Source of the DNA: JAHRAW01 sp965226545
GTDB taxonomy: Bacteria; Pseudomonadota; Gammaproteobacteria; Arenicellales; Poriferihabitantaceae
Reading direction: 5' to 3'
Assembly (NCBI GenBank): GCA_965226545.1
Contig: OZ245364.1
Span: 620,001-684,000, forward strand
Length of the DNA stretch: 64,000 nt
In this document: positions 25,857 through 34,542 of the stretch, piece after piece
Layout of the letters: the number at the start of each line of letters is the position of its first letter
Position numbering within the stretch: the stretch's first letter is position 1
Position numbers and translations under genes: made by a program
The notes under the pieces: model-generated
The model's database searches: none
What the model was told of the DNA's origin: nothing
Seen by the model: only the letters and a program-made list of their open reading frames with translations

Positions 25857-26060
25857 GGTGCAGGTGCTGTCGAAGTGGTGCGTTGATTCGAACAGTGTGT
25901 CGTTGGCGACGCGACGGTCGATGTACGGTGTAAACAACGTTGCATTGTTACCGCCGAGTGCAAGTGAAAGCGAAAGTGCAAATACAAGTACAAGTGCAAG
26001 CGCAAGCGAGAGTACAAATGCAAGTGCACTTTAGTTGGTCAGCCATGACGATGTCGATAA
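25857..26060 (-). pseudogene. Diverged tandem duplicate of the sulfatase 5' end
   Basis: Read on the minus strand, 26058-26030 encodes IDIVMADQL, matching ILIVMADQL of the intact gene. After an expanded repeat and a frame change, 25937-25860 encodes TPYIDRRVANDTLFES, matching SPHIDRLAANGVLFES. At DNA level GATTCGAAC, GGTCGATGT, GCATTG, GAGTTGGTC-like and CCATGACGATG words align in order with 25725-25840. The copy ends just before the real start codon and has lost the catalytic cysteine motif, so it is non-functional. Confidence 0.75.
25963..26033. repeat. Degenerate tandem repeat of aagtgcaagtac words
   Basis: About 70 bases of AAGTGCAAGTACAAGT-like 6-base words inside the sulfatase remnant, at the position where the intact gene has only AGCGCAAGTGCGCTGAG. 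It is the clearest local case of word expansion in this window. Confidence 0.75.
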
Positions 26061-26104
26061 CAATGTGATGTCGACAACAATGTATTGTTATTAATCCGCG
26101 CGCG

Positions 26105-27172
26105 TTATTTTTGTGTTGTGCCAAGCGCGCGCAAATAGCGCGACCATGCAATTACCACGCTGCTGAGTAACAGCATCGCGCCGGTTTGGTGGGCGACGGC
26201 GAGGGTGAATGGTACGCGTTGGGTTAATGCGCCGACGCCGAGAGCGAATTGCGTGAACAACAGCGCGAGCATCAGCATCGCGCTAAAAAATCGACCGGCG
26301 CGCACCAAGTTAAAGGCGAACACGCCGACCGCCAGCACGACCAACACGGACAAGGCGCGGTGGGTGAATTGGATGGTCTCGAGATGGTCGAGCAGATTGC
26401 GCCACCATGGCTCGAGTACCGCGAGTTGTTGCGGCACCCATTCGCCGTTCATTTTTGGCCAGGTGTTGTATACCAAGCCGGCGTGGGTGCCGGCGACCAA
26501 CACGCCGCTTGCCAACATCGCCATCAACACCAACAAGGCGACCGCGCCGTTGGCTTTGAGCGTGAGGTCGCGGCGGGTTTGGAAGCGGCGGCGGCGATTA
26601 AACAACCCGACCACCAAGCGCAACATCCAGGCGTAAATCACCGCCGCCAACATAAAATGCACCAGCAATCGTCGATGGCTGACGAACGGTTGGTCGACCA
26701 ATCCGCTCTGCACCATATACCAGCCAATCCAACCCTGAAACGCGCCGAGCGCGAGCAGCATGCACAACGCGGCGAGTACATTGCCGGGGATTTTATTGCG
26801 CCGCCAAAAAATGAAAAGCGGCACGGCAAACACCGCGCCAATCACCCGCCCGAGCATTCGATGCGCGTATTCCATCCAATAGATGAATTGAAATTCGACC
26901 AGCGTCATTTGCGGATTGCGCAATTGGAATTCGGGGAAGCGGCGGTATTGGTCGAATTCGGCGAGCCATTGCGCATGCCCAAGCGGCGGGATGACGCCGC
27001 CGAGCGGACGCCAATCGACCATCGATAAGCCGGCGTCGGACAACCGCACCGCCCCGCCCAACACCACCATCGCAAACAACAACACGCAACAAATCGACAG
27101 CCACACGGCAATCGCGCGCGGCGCACCGCGGCGGGCGGATGGATACATCAAGTCGGGCGAAATCGTCTCCAT
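26105..27172 (-). CDS. ctaA: Heme A synthase, COX15/CtaA type 2
   Basis: Oxidises the C8 methyl of heme O to the formyl group of heme A for aa3-type cytochrome oxidases. A 355-residue membrane protein with about eight helices. Conserved blocks include VVLGGAVRLSDAGLSMVDWR, EFQFIYWMEYAHRMLGR, QGWIGWYMVQSGL, SHRRLLVHFMLA, VAGTHAGLVYNTWPKM and QFTHRALS, supplying the paired heme-ligand histidines. These match the type-2 (alphaproteobacterial/mitochondrial) group. No oxidase subunit is within the window. Confidence 0.93.
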   Translation of the reverse strand: METISPDLMYPSARRGAPRAIAVWLSICCVLLFAMVVLGGAVRLSDAGLSMVDWRPLGGVIPPLGHAQWLAEFDQYRRFPEFQLRNPQMTLVEFQFIYWMEYAHRMLGRVIGAVFAVPLFIFWRRNKIPGNVLAALCMLLALGAFQGWIGWYMVQSGLVDQPFVSHRRLLVHFMLAAVIYAWMLRLVVGLFNRRRRFQTRRDLTLKANGAVALLVLMAMLASGVLVAGTHAGLVYNTWPKMNGEWVPQQLAVLEPWWRNLLDHLETIQFTHRALSVLVVLAVGVFAFNLVRAGRFFSAMLMLALLFTQFALGVGALTQRVPFTLAVAHQTGAMLLLSSVVIAWSRYLRALGTTQK

Positions 27173-27447
27173 GGGCGCGGTGTTGAAGGGTGGTGGTTAA
27201 TAATTATCGGGTGACTGTGCCGAGTATTGCGACGGTTGATGGTGCAGTTTGTAAAAAGCAACCCAAATTTAATCATAAAGCAATTATCAATTTATTTTTA
27301 TTGATTGTTTACTTATTAACTGTTCACTTCGTTAACCTTAACCCAATCATAATCGTAACTATAAACACAATTACAAACAAAATGATTCGCAATTTATAAT
27401 TCATAATTCATAACTCACAATCCACACTTCACAATTCACAACCCACA

Positions 27448-28053
27448 TCACTCATCCTCAAACGGATGCGCAACCCCAAGCCCGCCCAGCCCGCAATAGC
27501 CGTCGGGGTGTTTGGCGAGGTATTGTTGATGGGCGTCTTCGGCGTAGTAAAAATCCGCGGATGGGGCAATCTCGGTGGTGATGTCGCCGAGGTTGGCGGC
27601 GTGTAATGCGCGTTGATAAACGTCGAGCGATTCGCGTGCGTTGCGCAGTTGCTCGTCGTTGTTGGTGAAAATTATCGAGCGATATTGTTCGCCGATGTCG
27701 TTGCCTTGGCGCATGCCTTGCGTCGGGTCATGCGCGCGCCAAAATGCGCCGAGCAATTGGCGATGCGAAATTTGTTCGGGGTCATGCACCACCAACACAA
27801 ACTCGGCGTGTCCGCTGTCGCCGGCGCACACTTCGCGATAGGTCGGGTTGCGGGTGCGACCGCCGGCATAGCCGACGGCGGTCACCCACACTCCGGGCAA
27901 TTGCCAAAACATGCGCTCGGCGCCCCAAAAGCAACCGAGCGCAAACAACGCGGTTTGACAATGCGAAGGAAACGGCGCATGCAAACTGCGCCCGTTGACA
28001 AAATGTCGCGCGGCTTCGGGCGCAACTTCGGGCGCTTGTGCGGTGGGTTGCAT
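27448..28053 (-). CDS. msrA: Peptide methionine sulfoxide reductase A
   Basis: Reduces methionine-S-sulfoxide in proteins. The catalytic motif FALGCFWGAERMF, then VGYAGGRTRNPTYREVCAG, HAEFVLVVHDPEQI and FWRAHDPTQ are all present. The 201-residue length is normal and there is no MsrB fusion. ATG 28053 is chosen; the frame is open far upstream, but that part is the shadow of the PuuD-like gene. That gene lies 62 bases upstream on the same strand. Confidence 0.94.
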   Translation of the reverse strand: MQPTAQAPEVAPEAARHFVNGRSLHAPFPSHCQTALFALGCFWGAERMFWQLPGVWVTAVGYAGGRTRNPTYREVCAGDSGHAEFVLVVHDPEQISHRQLLGAFWRAHDPTQGMRQGNDIGEQYRSIIFTNNDEQLRNARESLDVYQRALHAANLGDITTEIAPSADFYYAEDAHQQYLAKHPDGYCGLGGLGVAHPFEDE

Positions 28054-28115
28054 GGCGCAATCAATCGGCGCGAACAAGCATCGAGATGCGTTCGATGCCT
28101 TGCGATGCGCGTCGC

Positions 28116-28694
28116 TTAAAAGGCGACGCCGTGTCCGTGTCCGACCATGCACATCACCATCGGAATCGACAGCAATGTATTGGTGCGCGAGGCCGCGAAT
28201 GCAATCGCTTTGGCGCGCGCCTTTTGTTGGTCGGTGGCTTCGACCATGCCGAGCAGTTTCTTTTGATTCGGCCAAATCAAGCCCCAGACATTGAGCAACA
28301 TAATCGTGCCAAGCCAAGCGCCGATGCCGATGAGGGTGACGCCGTCGGCGGCGAAGAAGTGGCGGGCAAAGCCGCCGACATATTCGAGCGCAGCCGCGCC
28401 GGTCAACCAAGTTGCAACCGCGCCCCAGCGGAACCACCACAAGGCGCGCGGCGCGACATATTTGGAAATCGCGGCCGGCCCCGGTCCGCCGGAATCTGCA
28501 GTCGCCTCGGCAACCGCCGGGACTTGCACGAAGTTGAAATAATACAACAAGCCAATCCAGGTGATGCCGGCCAAGACATGCAGCCAAACGATAATCGACC
28601 AAGTGGTTACGCGGTCGAGCGCCGGGAAGGCGATGAGTAACGCCAACACGAAACCGACGATGAGCGTACCGGCAATGCTTTTGAGTGGGTTCAT
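28116..28694 (-). CDS. Short urate hydroxylase PuuD-like membrane protein
   Basis: A 192-residue protein with about five hydrophobic helices. VWLHVLAGITWIGLLYYFNF and the PRALWWFRWGAVATWLTG segment match the membrane domain of PuuD-type urate hydroxylases. The full PuuD enzyme also has a C-terminal cytochrome c domain, absent here, and short homologues are widespread without proven activity. ATG 28694 has AGGG eight bases upstream; the upstream open frame passes through simple-repeat DNA and is not used. Confidence 0.7.
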   Translation of the reverse strand: MNPLKSIAGTLIVGFVLALLIAFPALDRVTTWSIIVWLHVLAGITWIGLLYYFNFVQVPAVAEATADSGGPGPAAISKYVAPRALWWFRWGAVATWLTGAAALEYVGGFARHFFAADGVTLIGIGAWLGTIMLLNVWGLIWPNQKKLLGMVEATDQQKARAKAIAFAASRTNTLLSIPMVMCMVGHGHGVAF

Positions 28695-28735
28695 CTTAAT
28701 GCCCTGCGGAAATGGAAGTGAGAGTGGGTGATTAA

Positions 28736-28850
28736 TACAAAATCGAAACAAAAATCCAACACAAAATCAAAACAACAATCCAACACAAAATCCAACACAA
28801 AATCCAACACAAAATCCAACACAAAAATCAAAGTGCAAATAGTGCGCGAA
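28736..28850. repeat. Degenerate tandem repeat of caacacaaaatc
   Basis: At least four near-perfect copies of the 12-base unit CAACACAAAATC lie around 28756-28830, flanked by variants (AAAACAACAATC, AAATCGAAAC). No gene is in this gap between 28694 and 28953. Confidence 0.8.
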
Positions 28851-28952
28851 TAAAAGTGCGAATCAAAAGCGCAAGTGCGCGAAATCAAGTGAAATCAACT
28901 TCGAACCGCGCCGCGCAATCGCAAACATACCCGCCCGCGCGCGCAATTGCAA

Positions 28953-29603
28953 CTACCCGGCCATCAGGCGGTCGGCGCGCAAACGGCGGCGCGCTTCGCG
29001 GCGGACGGCTATCCAGCGAAACCGCACCGAATTGCGCACAATCTCGACATCGCGTTTTTTGAATTCATCGGCGACCGGCGCCCAATACACCAGCGCATCC
29101 GGGCTTTGGGTAAACGCCGAATCATCGTCGCCCAACGCGGCGAAATCGCAATTGGCGGCGCGCGCAATCACTTCGCGCGCGCCGGCGGCGAAATCCGCAT
29201 CGGCGTCTTGCGGCGCGCCGATTTGGGTTAAGGCATCATCGACCGAGTCATTAATTAAGGCGCGCACGCGCGAATTATCAACGCCGTGTCGGCGCAACAA
29301 CGCGCCGCAATACATCGCCAAATCCGACAGGCAGGCCAAATACACGCGCCATTTTGCAATGTTGATGGATTCGAGCATCGCGCGGTTGTTGAACAATTCG
29401 GGGAATCGCGTGCCGGCGCGGGTTTTCATATAGCCGTACAACGCGCTTTGCGCGACATAACTGGCGCGGCTGTCGATGAATTCGGTCAATGCCGCGCGCG
29501 AATCAATCGGCGCACGCCGCGCAACCCGCGCACCAAACACCGTGCACACGCTGTGCCACAGCGCGCGCCACTTCGCCGGATTGGAATCGGTCGGCTGCAT
29601 CAT
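28953..29603 (-). CDS. Conserved hypothetical protein
   Basis: A 216-residue predicted cytosolic protein of no known function. The central block SRASYVAQSALYGYMKTRAG then ESINIAKWRVYLACLSDLAM looks like a family I recall as conserved but uncharacterised in many alphaproteobacteria. The C-terminus (about 175-216) is rich in R and K. No catalytic motif is visible. Two adjacent ATGs (29603 and 29600) are possible starts. Confidence 0.75.
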   Translation of the reverse strand: MMQPTDSNPAKWRALWHSVCTVFGARVARRAPIDSRAALTEFIDSRASYVAQSALYGYMKTRAGTRFPELFNNRAMLESINIAKWRVYLACLSDLAMYCGALLRRHGVDNSRVRALINDSVDDALTQIGAPQDADADFAAGAREVIARAANCDFAALGDDDSAFTQSPDALVYWAPVADEFKKRDVEIVRNSVRFRWIAVRREARRRLRADRLMAG

Positions 29604-29919
29604 CGCGCGATTGTAACGCCAAATCGGCGCGGGCAATGTTTTATATTGTTGCGCATTAATGTTATGCGTTATTGTTACGCGCGTTGTAGCCGCATTCGGT
29701 TTAGTTAACCGTGTTTATAATTGCAAGTTCGCAAGTGTTGGTGCAAGTATTAAGTGCAAGTACAAGTGCAAGCGTCAAGTAAGCGGACAATCAAGAGTAC
29801 AAGTGCAAGTGCAAATACCAAGTACAAGTACAAATACCAAGTGCAAGTTTAAGTTTAAGTACAACCACAACCGCATATCGACAAACCACATTCGCAAACA
29901 CAACTCGCAAGGCATCCAA
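29604..29919. repeat. Intergenic gap with aagtgcaagtac word repeats
   Basis: A 316-base gap between divergent genes. From about 29725 to 29855 it consists of AAGTGCAAGTACAAGT-like words, nearly the same word set as at 25963. An open plus-strand frame runs through it into the aminotransferase but encodes low-complexity K, C and Q text. No gene is supported. Confidence 0.65.
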
Positions 29920-31251
29920 ATGAAATCCACAGTGCAATCTCAAGCGCAATCGAAGTCGCAATCCAAAGCGCAACCCAAGTCGCAATCGACCAATCCCCCG
30001 TTGCAAGTTTCGCAAGTGGCGGCGCAAATTCAAACTTCGCCGATTTTACAAATTGCCGCTGAAATCGATGCGCGCAAACGGCAAGGTGAGGCGTTGCATA
30101 ATCTTACCGTCGGCGATTTTGCGCCGGAGATTTTCGCGCCGCCCGATGCGTTGTGCGCGCGCATCACCGCCGCCTATCGCGCCAAACAAACCAATTATCC
30201 GGGCGCGCCCGGCGTGGCTGAGTTGCGCGCCAGCGTCGCCGCTTGGCATAACCGCGCATTCGACCTCGACATCGACGCCGATGAAGTGTTGATTGCCGGC
30301 GGTTCGCGACCGTTGATTTATGCGTTGTATCGCGCCGCGGTGAATCGCGGCGAGAAGGTTGTGTATCCGGTGCCGTCGTGGAACAACGAAGATTACGCCA
30401 AGTTGGTCGGCGCAACAATCGTGCCGACGCCGACCACGCCGCAAAATCATTTTATGCCAACCGCCGAATCGCTCAGCGAACATTTGCGCGATGCGGCGTT
30501 GCTGGCGTTGTGCGCGCCGCAAAATCCGACCGGCACAATGTTCAACGTCGATAACTTGCGCGCGGTGTGTCAATTGGTGGTCGATGAAAATCGCCGACGC
30601 GGGCGCGCGCAAAAGCCGTTGTATGTACTATTCGATCAAGTGTATTGGGCGTTGGCGTTTGGCGACGGCTTTAATCATCCGCTGGCGGTGTGTCCGCAAC
30701 TTCGTCCGTATGCGGTGTTTATCGACGGCATCTCAAAATGTTTTGCCGCGACCGGCGTGCGCGTCGGCTTTGGCGTTGCGCCGCCGGCGTTGCGCGAAAA
30801 AATGATTGCGTTGATTGCGCACATCGGCGCGTGGGCGCCCAAGCCCGAACAAATTGCGGTCGGCGAATTTTTGGCGCAAGCCGAATCGGTCGATGAATAT
30901 CTGCGCGATTTCCGCGCGCAACTGTCGGCGCGGTTGGAGCGATTTTATCGCGCCATCATCGCCTTGCGCGACGACGGCTATCCGCTCGATGCGATTGCGC
31001 CGCAAGCCGCGATTTATTTAAGCGTGCGCATGCAGTTGCAAGGGCGCAACAGTCGACGCGGCGCATTGGCCGACGACGATGCGGTGCAGCGTTATCTGCT
31101 GGACGATGCGCACATCGGCGTGTTGCCGTTTTCGTGGTTCGGCGCGCATGCGCACGGCGATTGGTTTCGCCTGTCGATTGGCGCGTGTCGTCAAGACGAC
31201 ATCGACGCCATCGTCGGCGATTTAAAACGCGCCTTGGACGACCTGCAGTGA
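29920..31251 (+). CDS. PLP-dependent aminotransferase, class I/II
   Basis: A 443-residue fold-type I aminotransferase. LTVGDFAPEIF, KQTNYPGAPGVAELRASVA, IAGGSRPLIYALYRAA, CAPQNPTGTMF, YVLFDQVYWAL and the PLP-lysine block DGISKCFAATGVRVGFG are clear. The substrate is uncertain, although the family includes aspartate aminotransferases. The first about 28 residues are a repetitive QSQAQSKSQSKAQPKSQ tract probably produced by a CAAG-word repeat and not part of the fold. ATG 29920 is the first plausible start. Its stop overlaps the GTG of the acyl-CoA ligase, implying coupled expression. Confidence 0.87.
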   Translation: MKSTVQSQAQSKSQSKAQPKSQSTNPPLQVSQVAAQIQTSPILQIAAEIDARKRQGEALHNLTVGDFAPEIFAPPDALCARITAAYRAKQTNYPGAPGVAELRASVAAWHNRAFDLDIDADEVLIAGGSRPLIYALYRAAVNRGEKVVYPVPSWNNEDYAKLVGATIVPTPTTPQNHFMPTAESLSEHLRDAALLALCAPQNPTGTMFNVDNLRAVCQLVVDENRRRGRAQKPLYVLFDQVYWALAFGDGFNHPLAVCPQLRPYAVFIDGISKCFAATGVRVGFGVAPPALREKMIALIAHIGAWAPKPEQIAVGEFLAQAESVDEYLRDFRAQLSARLERFYRAIIALRDDGYPLDAIAPQAAIYLSVRMQLQGRNSRRGALADDDAVQRYLLDDAHIGVLPFSWFGAHAHGDWFRLSIGACRQDDIDAIVGDLKRALDDLQ

Positions 31252-32774
31252 CGCCGACGCTGGCCGGTTTGTTGGGCGCGCACGCCAAACTTCGCGCCGA
31301 ACACATCGCGCTGGTGTTTGGCGGGCGCGAATACACCTTCGCGCAATTGCATCGCGCGGTCAATCGATTGGCAAACGCATGGTTGGATTGCGGCTTGACG
31401 CGCGGCGACAAGGTCGCGACCGTGTTGCCGAATTCATTTGAGTTAATGGCCGCGTATTGGGCCGCCGCGGTCAGCGGCGTGGTGTTGGTGCCGTGCAGTG
31501 CGCTGTTGCAATCGGACGGCTTGGCGACATTGTTGCGCGATTCACAAAGCAAGATGGTCATCGCCGATGTCGAGTTGTGCGCGTCCATCGATGCGGTGCG
31601 CGCGCAATTGCCGGACATCGACGCCGCGCGGTTTATCGTCGCCGGCGGCGAAGCGCGCGGTTGGATAAGTTACGCCGCGTTCATCCAAACCGCCGCCGTC
31701 GATGCGCCGCGCATGCGCATCCGCGGCGAAGACGAATACAACATCATGTATTCGAGCGGCACCACCGGCGCACCGAAAGGCATCGTGCATACGCATTACA
31801 TTCGCGCGATGTATTGCACGCTGTTTGCCAACGCCTGGCGGATGACGCCGGAGAGCGTCGTGTTGCATGCCGGGGCGATTGTCTTTAACGGCGCGATGTT
31901 GGATTTAATGTCGTGGATGCAACTTGGCTGCAAGTACATACTGCATGAAAATTTCGACGCCGCGCGTTTCATCGATGAAGTCGCGAGCAGTCGAGTCACG
32001 CATGCGGTGTTGGTGCCGTCGCAAATCGCGGCGATATTGGCGTGCGAAAAATTCAGCGCGCAACAACTCGATTCATTGCAGGCGCTCATCAGCGTCGGTG
32101 CGCCGCTGCACTTGACGCATAAACAACAACTCAATCAACAATTGCCCGGACGGTTTTATGAACTCTACGGCGTCACCGAAGGCTTCATGACCATCCTCGA
32201 CAAAAACGACGCCGTCGACAAAATCGAATCAGTCGGCTGCGCGGCCGCGTTTACCGAAGTGTGCATTTTGGATGATGCGGATGCGCCGTGCGCGCCCGGC
32301 GTTATCGGCGAAATTTGCGGGCGCGGGCCTTTATTAATGGCCGGCTATCACAACCGCCCGCAGGCGACCGCCGAAGCGTGGCGCAATGATTGGCTGCATT
32401 CCGGCGATTTGGGCTGCATCGACGACGATGGCTTTGTGTATTTGGTCGACCGCAAAAAGGACATGATTACCAGCGGCGGCGTGAATGTGTATCCCAAGGA
32501 CATCGAGGAAGTTGTGATGCGTCATCGCCAAGTTATCGAAGTTGCCGTGTTCGGCGTCGCCGATGAAAAATGGGGCGAAACCCCGATTGCCGCCGTGCGC
32601 ATCGAAGGCGATTTAACCGCCGCCGACTTGTGCGCATGGGTTAACCAACGCGTCGCCGCCAAATACCAACGCCTTGCGCGCGTCCTCATCGTCGACCAAT
32701 TCCCGCGCAACGCCGCCGCCAAAATTCTAAAACGCGAACTGCGTGCGCAATATGAACGTGGGGAGTTTGAGTGA
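31248..32774 (+). CDS. AMP-forming acyl-CoA synthetase (ANL superfamily)
   Basis: Activates a carboxylic acid as acyl-AMP and then acyl-CoA. A 508-residue protein with P-loop YSSGTTGAPKGIVHTH, ELYGVTEGFMT, the GEICGRGPLLMAGY region, the aspartate of LHSGDLG, the hinge DRKKDMITSGGVNVYPKDIE and a catalytic lysine in AAAKILKREL. Closest in style to medium/long-chain or aryl-acid CoA ligases. GTG 31248 overlaps the aminotransferase stop by four bases. The pair might process a keto or carboxylic acid derived from an amino acid, which is inference. Confidence 0.88.
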   Translation: MTPTLAGLLGAHAKLRAEHIALVFGGREYTFAQLHRAVNRLANAWLDCGLTRGDKVATVLPNSFELMAAYWAAAVSGVVLVPCSALLQSDGLATLLRDSQSKMVIADVELCASIDAVRAQLPDIDAARFIVAGGEARGWISYAAFIQTAAVDAPRMRIRGEDEYNIMYSSGTTGAPKGIVHTHYIRAMYCTLFANAWRMTPESVVLHAGAIVFNGAMLDLMSWMQLGCKYILHENFDAARFIDEVASSRVTHAVLVPSQIAAILACEKFSAQQLDSLQALISVGAPLHLTHKQQLNQQLPGRFYELYGVTEGFMTILDKNDAVDKIESVGCAAAFTEVCILDDADAPCAPGVIGEICGRGPLLMAGYHNRPQATAEAWRNDWLHSGDLGCIDDDGFVYLVDRKKDMITSGGVNVYPKDIEEVVMRHRQVIEVAVFGVADEKWGETPIAAVRIEGDLTAADLCAWVNQRVAAKYQRLARVLIVDQFPRNAAAKILKRELRAQYERGEFE

Positions 32775-32863
32775 CGGTGCGGTGGTGACGGTGACGCGGT
32801 TGATGGTGCGGCGACAATGATGTTGATGAAAACTTAAGGCGCGCGGTTGGCGTTATAAACTAT

Positions 32864-32978
32864 TTGCACGCATAAACTTCTTGCGTACATAAAACACTTG
32901 CATACATAAACTGCTTGCGTGCATAAACCACTTGCGTACATAAACCACTTGCGTACATAAACTATTTTTGTGCATAAA
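32864..32978. repeat. Tandem repeat of cataaaccacttgcgta, about seven copies
   Basis: Seven or eight degenerate copies of a 16-base unit of the form CATAAACCACTTGCGTA run up to the stop codon of the methyltransferase at 32979. Translated on the minus strand they give a periodic VYASGLCT-like text in an overlapping open frame, which is an artefact of the repeat. Confidence 0.8.
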
Positions 32979-33653
32979 CTATTTGCGCCACAAACTTGCC
33001 AGCCACGGTTGTTGATGGCGCGGTTGACCGGTTGGGCGATAGTAGTGACGCAGTTCGATGAAGCCGGCTTGGGTGGCGAGGGTGCGCCAGGTGCGCCAAG
33101 TGTAATAACAGCCGTATCGCGCGCCGTGCCAGCCTTCGTCGTCATCGCCGCGCGGGTTGGAGGCGAACAGCACGCCGTGCGGCAGCAAGGTGTCGCGCAA
33201 TTCGCCGAGTACGCGGACAATTTCTTGGCGCGGGATGTGAAACAACGAGGCGTTGGCGAACACGCCGTGAAAATGCGCGCGCGGCAATTGCAGCGCAAGA
33301 AAATCCTGCAGCCACACTTCGCAATTGCATTGCGCGCGCGCCCGCTGCACAAATGCGGTTGCGCCGTCCAAGCCGGTTGGTTGATGTCCGCGTTCGATAA
33401 ACGCGGACAAATCGCGCCCCGGGCCGCAACCAAAATCCAAAATCCGAAACGGCGGTGACGCCTGCCGCATCTCGATGATGGCGTCCAACAATGCATCGAT
33501 GTTTTGCGCGACATCGTGGTCGTGCGTGCCGCGCCAAAACGACTCGGCGTTTTGTTGATAATGTTGAGTCGTGGTGCGCGCAATCGCGCGCAATTCGCGC
33601 GGGGTTAACTTAGGCGGCTTCATTGCGGGCGCGCGTTCATCAGGGGGTTGCAT
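32979..33653 (-). CDS. SAM-dependent methyltransferase, class I
   Basis: A 224-residue protein with a SAM-binding motif I FRILDFGCGPGRDLSAFIE, then GLDGATAFVQRAR, the motif IV-like FHGVFANASLFHI and GVLFASNPRGDDDEGW. The substrate is unknown; tellurite/small-molecule type methyltransferases have this layout. A second ATG at 33623 is a possible start. The tail runs directly into tandem repeats. Confidence 0.85.
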   Translation of the reverse strand: MQPPDERAPAMKPPKLTPRELRAIARTTTQHYQQNAESFWRGTHDHDVAQNIDALLDAIIEMRQASPPFRILDFGCGPGRDLSAFIERGHQPTGLDGATAFVQRARAQCNCEVWLQDFLALQLPRAHFHGVFANASLFHIPRQEIVRVLGELRDTLLPHGVLFASNPRGDDDEGWHGARYGCYYTWRTWRTLATQAGFIELRHYYRPTGQPRHQQPWLASLWRK

Positions 33654-33699
33654 GTTGTAAGTGTTGGGAATTTTGATGTGCGCACTATCCGCTTGCGCG

Positions 33700-34281
33700 T
33701 CAACCTTTCGCTTGCGTCCACCCCAATGCCGCGCGAATTTTTTGCGTGAGCGGTTTGGGTTTTTTGCGTTTATCGAGAATTTGTTGGGTTTGTACGGCGC
33801 GCTGCAAAGTCGCTTTTTGGAATGTCACTGCCAATGCCCACAGTTTCAATTTGCGCTGTTGCGAGAAATTTTTAACCGCGTTGGATTCGAAACTGTCGAG
33901 TATCGCCGCCAGCGCGGCTTGGTTGTGAAAATAATGCAACAACACCTCCTCCTCGTCGGCGGTTAGCCAAGTCATTGCGTCTATAATTTGGTCGTAGGTT
34001 AAATCATTCGAGGTCGAATGCGGCGTGTACGGAATAAACGTCTTGTCCTCGCGCAACATTTTTTCGATGGCGGCGTTGCCTTTGCGTTGATGGCGCAATC
34101 GTTTCTCGGCAATCATGGCGTGATAATACACCGCATCAATAATTTTGCGCCGCGCCGCGCGCCGCGGGCGCAAATAGGCAAAATACAACGACAATATGCC
34201 GGCGATGAGCGTCAATACGCCGGAAAACTTCTCGGCTTGCGACAACAATGCATACAATGCCGCCGCCAATTTGGAAATCAT
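33700..34281 (-). CDS. Hypothetical protein with N-terminal membrane segment
   Basis: A 193-residue protein I do not recognise. Residues about 18-36 form a single hydrophobic helix followed by a basic RPRRAARRK segment, so the rest should be cytoplasmic. The middle (DLTYDQIIDAMTWLTADEEE) is acidic and the C-terminus (DKRKKPKPLTQKIR) basic. It has no visible catalytic motif. Confidence 0.65.
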   Translation of the reverse strand: MISKLAAALYALLSQAEKFSGVLTLIAGILSLYFAYLRPRRAARRKIIDAVYYHAMIAEKRLRHQRKGNAAIEKMLREDKTFIPYTPHSTSNDLTYDQIIDAMTWLTADEEEVLLHYFHNQAALAAILDSFESNAVKNFSQQRKLKLWALAVTFQKATLQRAVQTQQILDKRKKPKPLTQKIRAALGWTQAKG

Positions 34282-34414
34282 TATTAATGCCCGCTGGGTG
34301 AATCAACCGCCGCTCGTCGTCGATGCCGCCGTCCACCGGGCATTGGGCGATTGGAAGTTGGTGAAAATGATTGAAGTTACTAAAAATGATTAATGATTAA
34401 TGGTTAATAAATGC

Positions 34415-34442
34415 TTGCTTTTTTGGCAAAAATTGCTATGAT
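34415..34442 (+). promoter_or_regulatory. Extended -10 promoter upstream of a micro-ORF
   Basis: TTGCTT (34415-34420), a 16-base spacer containing TTTTGGCAAA, and TATGAT (34437-34442) preceded by TGC, an extended -10. A short CGCTC/GAGCG hairpin follows in the leader. Confidence 0.5.
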
Positions 34443-34491
34443 TGATATATCCGCTTGCGCTCAATGGTGAGCGATTGCTGAGGAATATCCA

Positions 34492-34542
34492 ATGAACCGC
34501 ACCCAAATGAATCTCGGCCCCGGCACATTGCCGGTTATTTAA
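34492..34542 (+). CDS. Micro-ORF, 16 residues
   Basis: ATG 34492, preceded by GAGGAAT eight bases upstream, reads MNRTQMNLGPGTLPVI and stops. It is downstream of a good promoter and its last bases overlap the antisense 3' end of the carbonic anhydrase gene. It may be a leader peptide or tiny protein; nothing follows it on this strand for nearly 3 kb. Weakly supported. Confidence 0.3.
   Translation: MNRTQMNLGPGTLPVI

Noticed and set aside
28736..28850. Possible CRISPR array
   Set aside because: Units are adjacent 12-base tandem copies with no spacers and no cas genes nearby.
32834..33583. Minus-strand open frame overlapping the SAM methyltransferase with a periodic VYASGLCT tail
   Set aside because: The tail is produced by the 16-base tandem repeat; the other frame encodes a clear methyltransferase.
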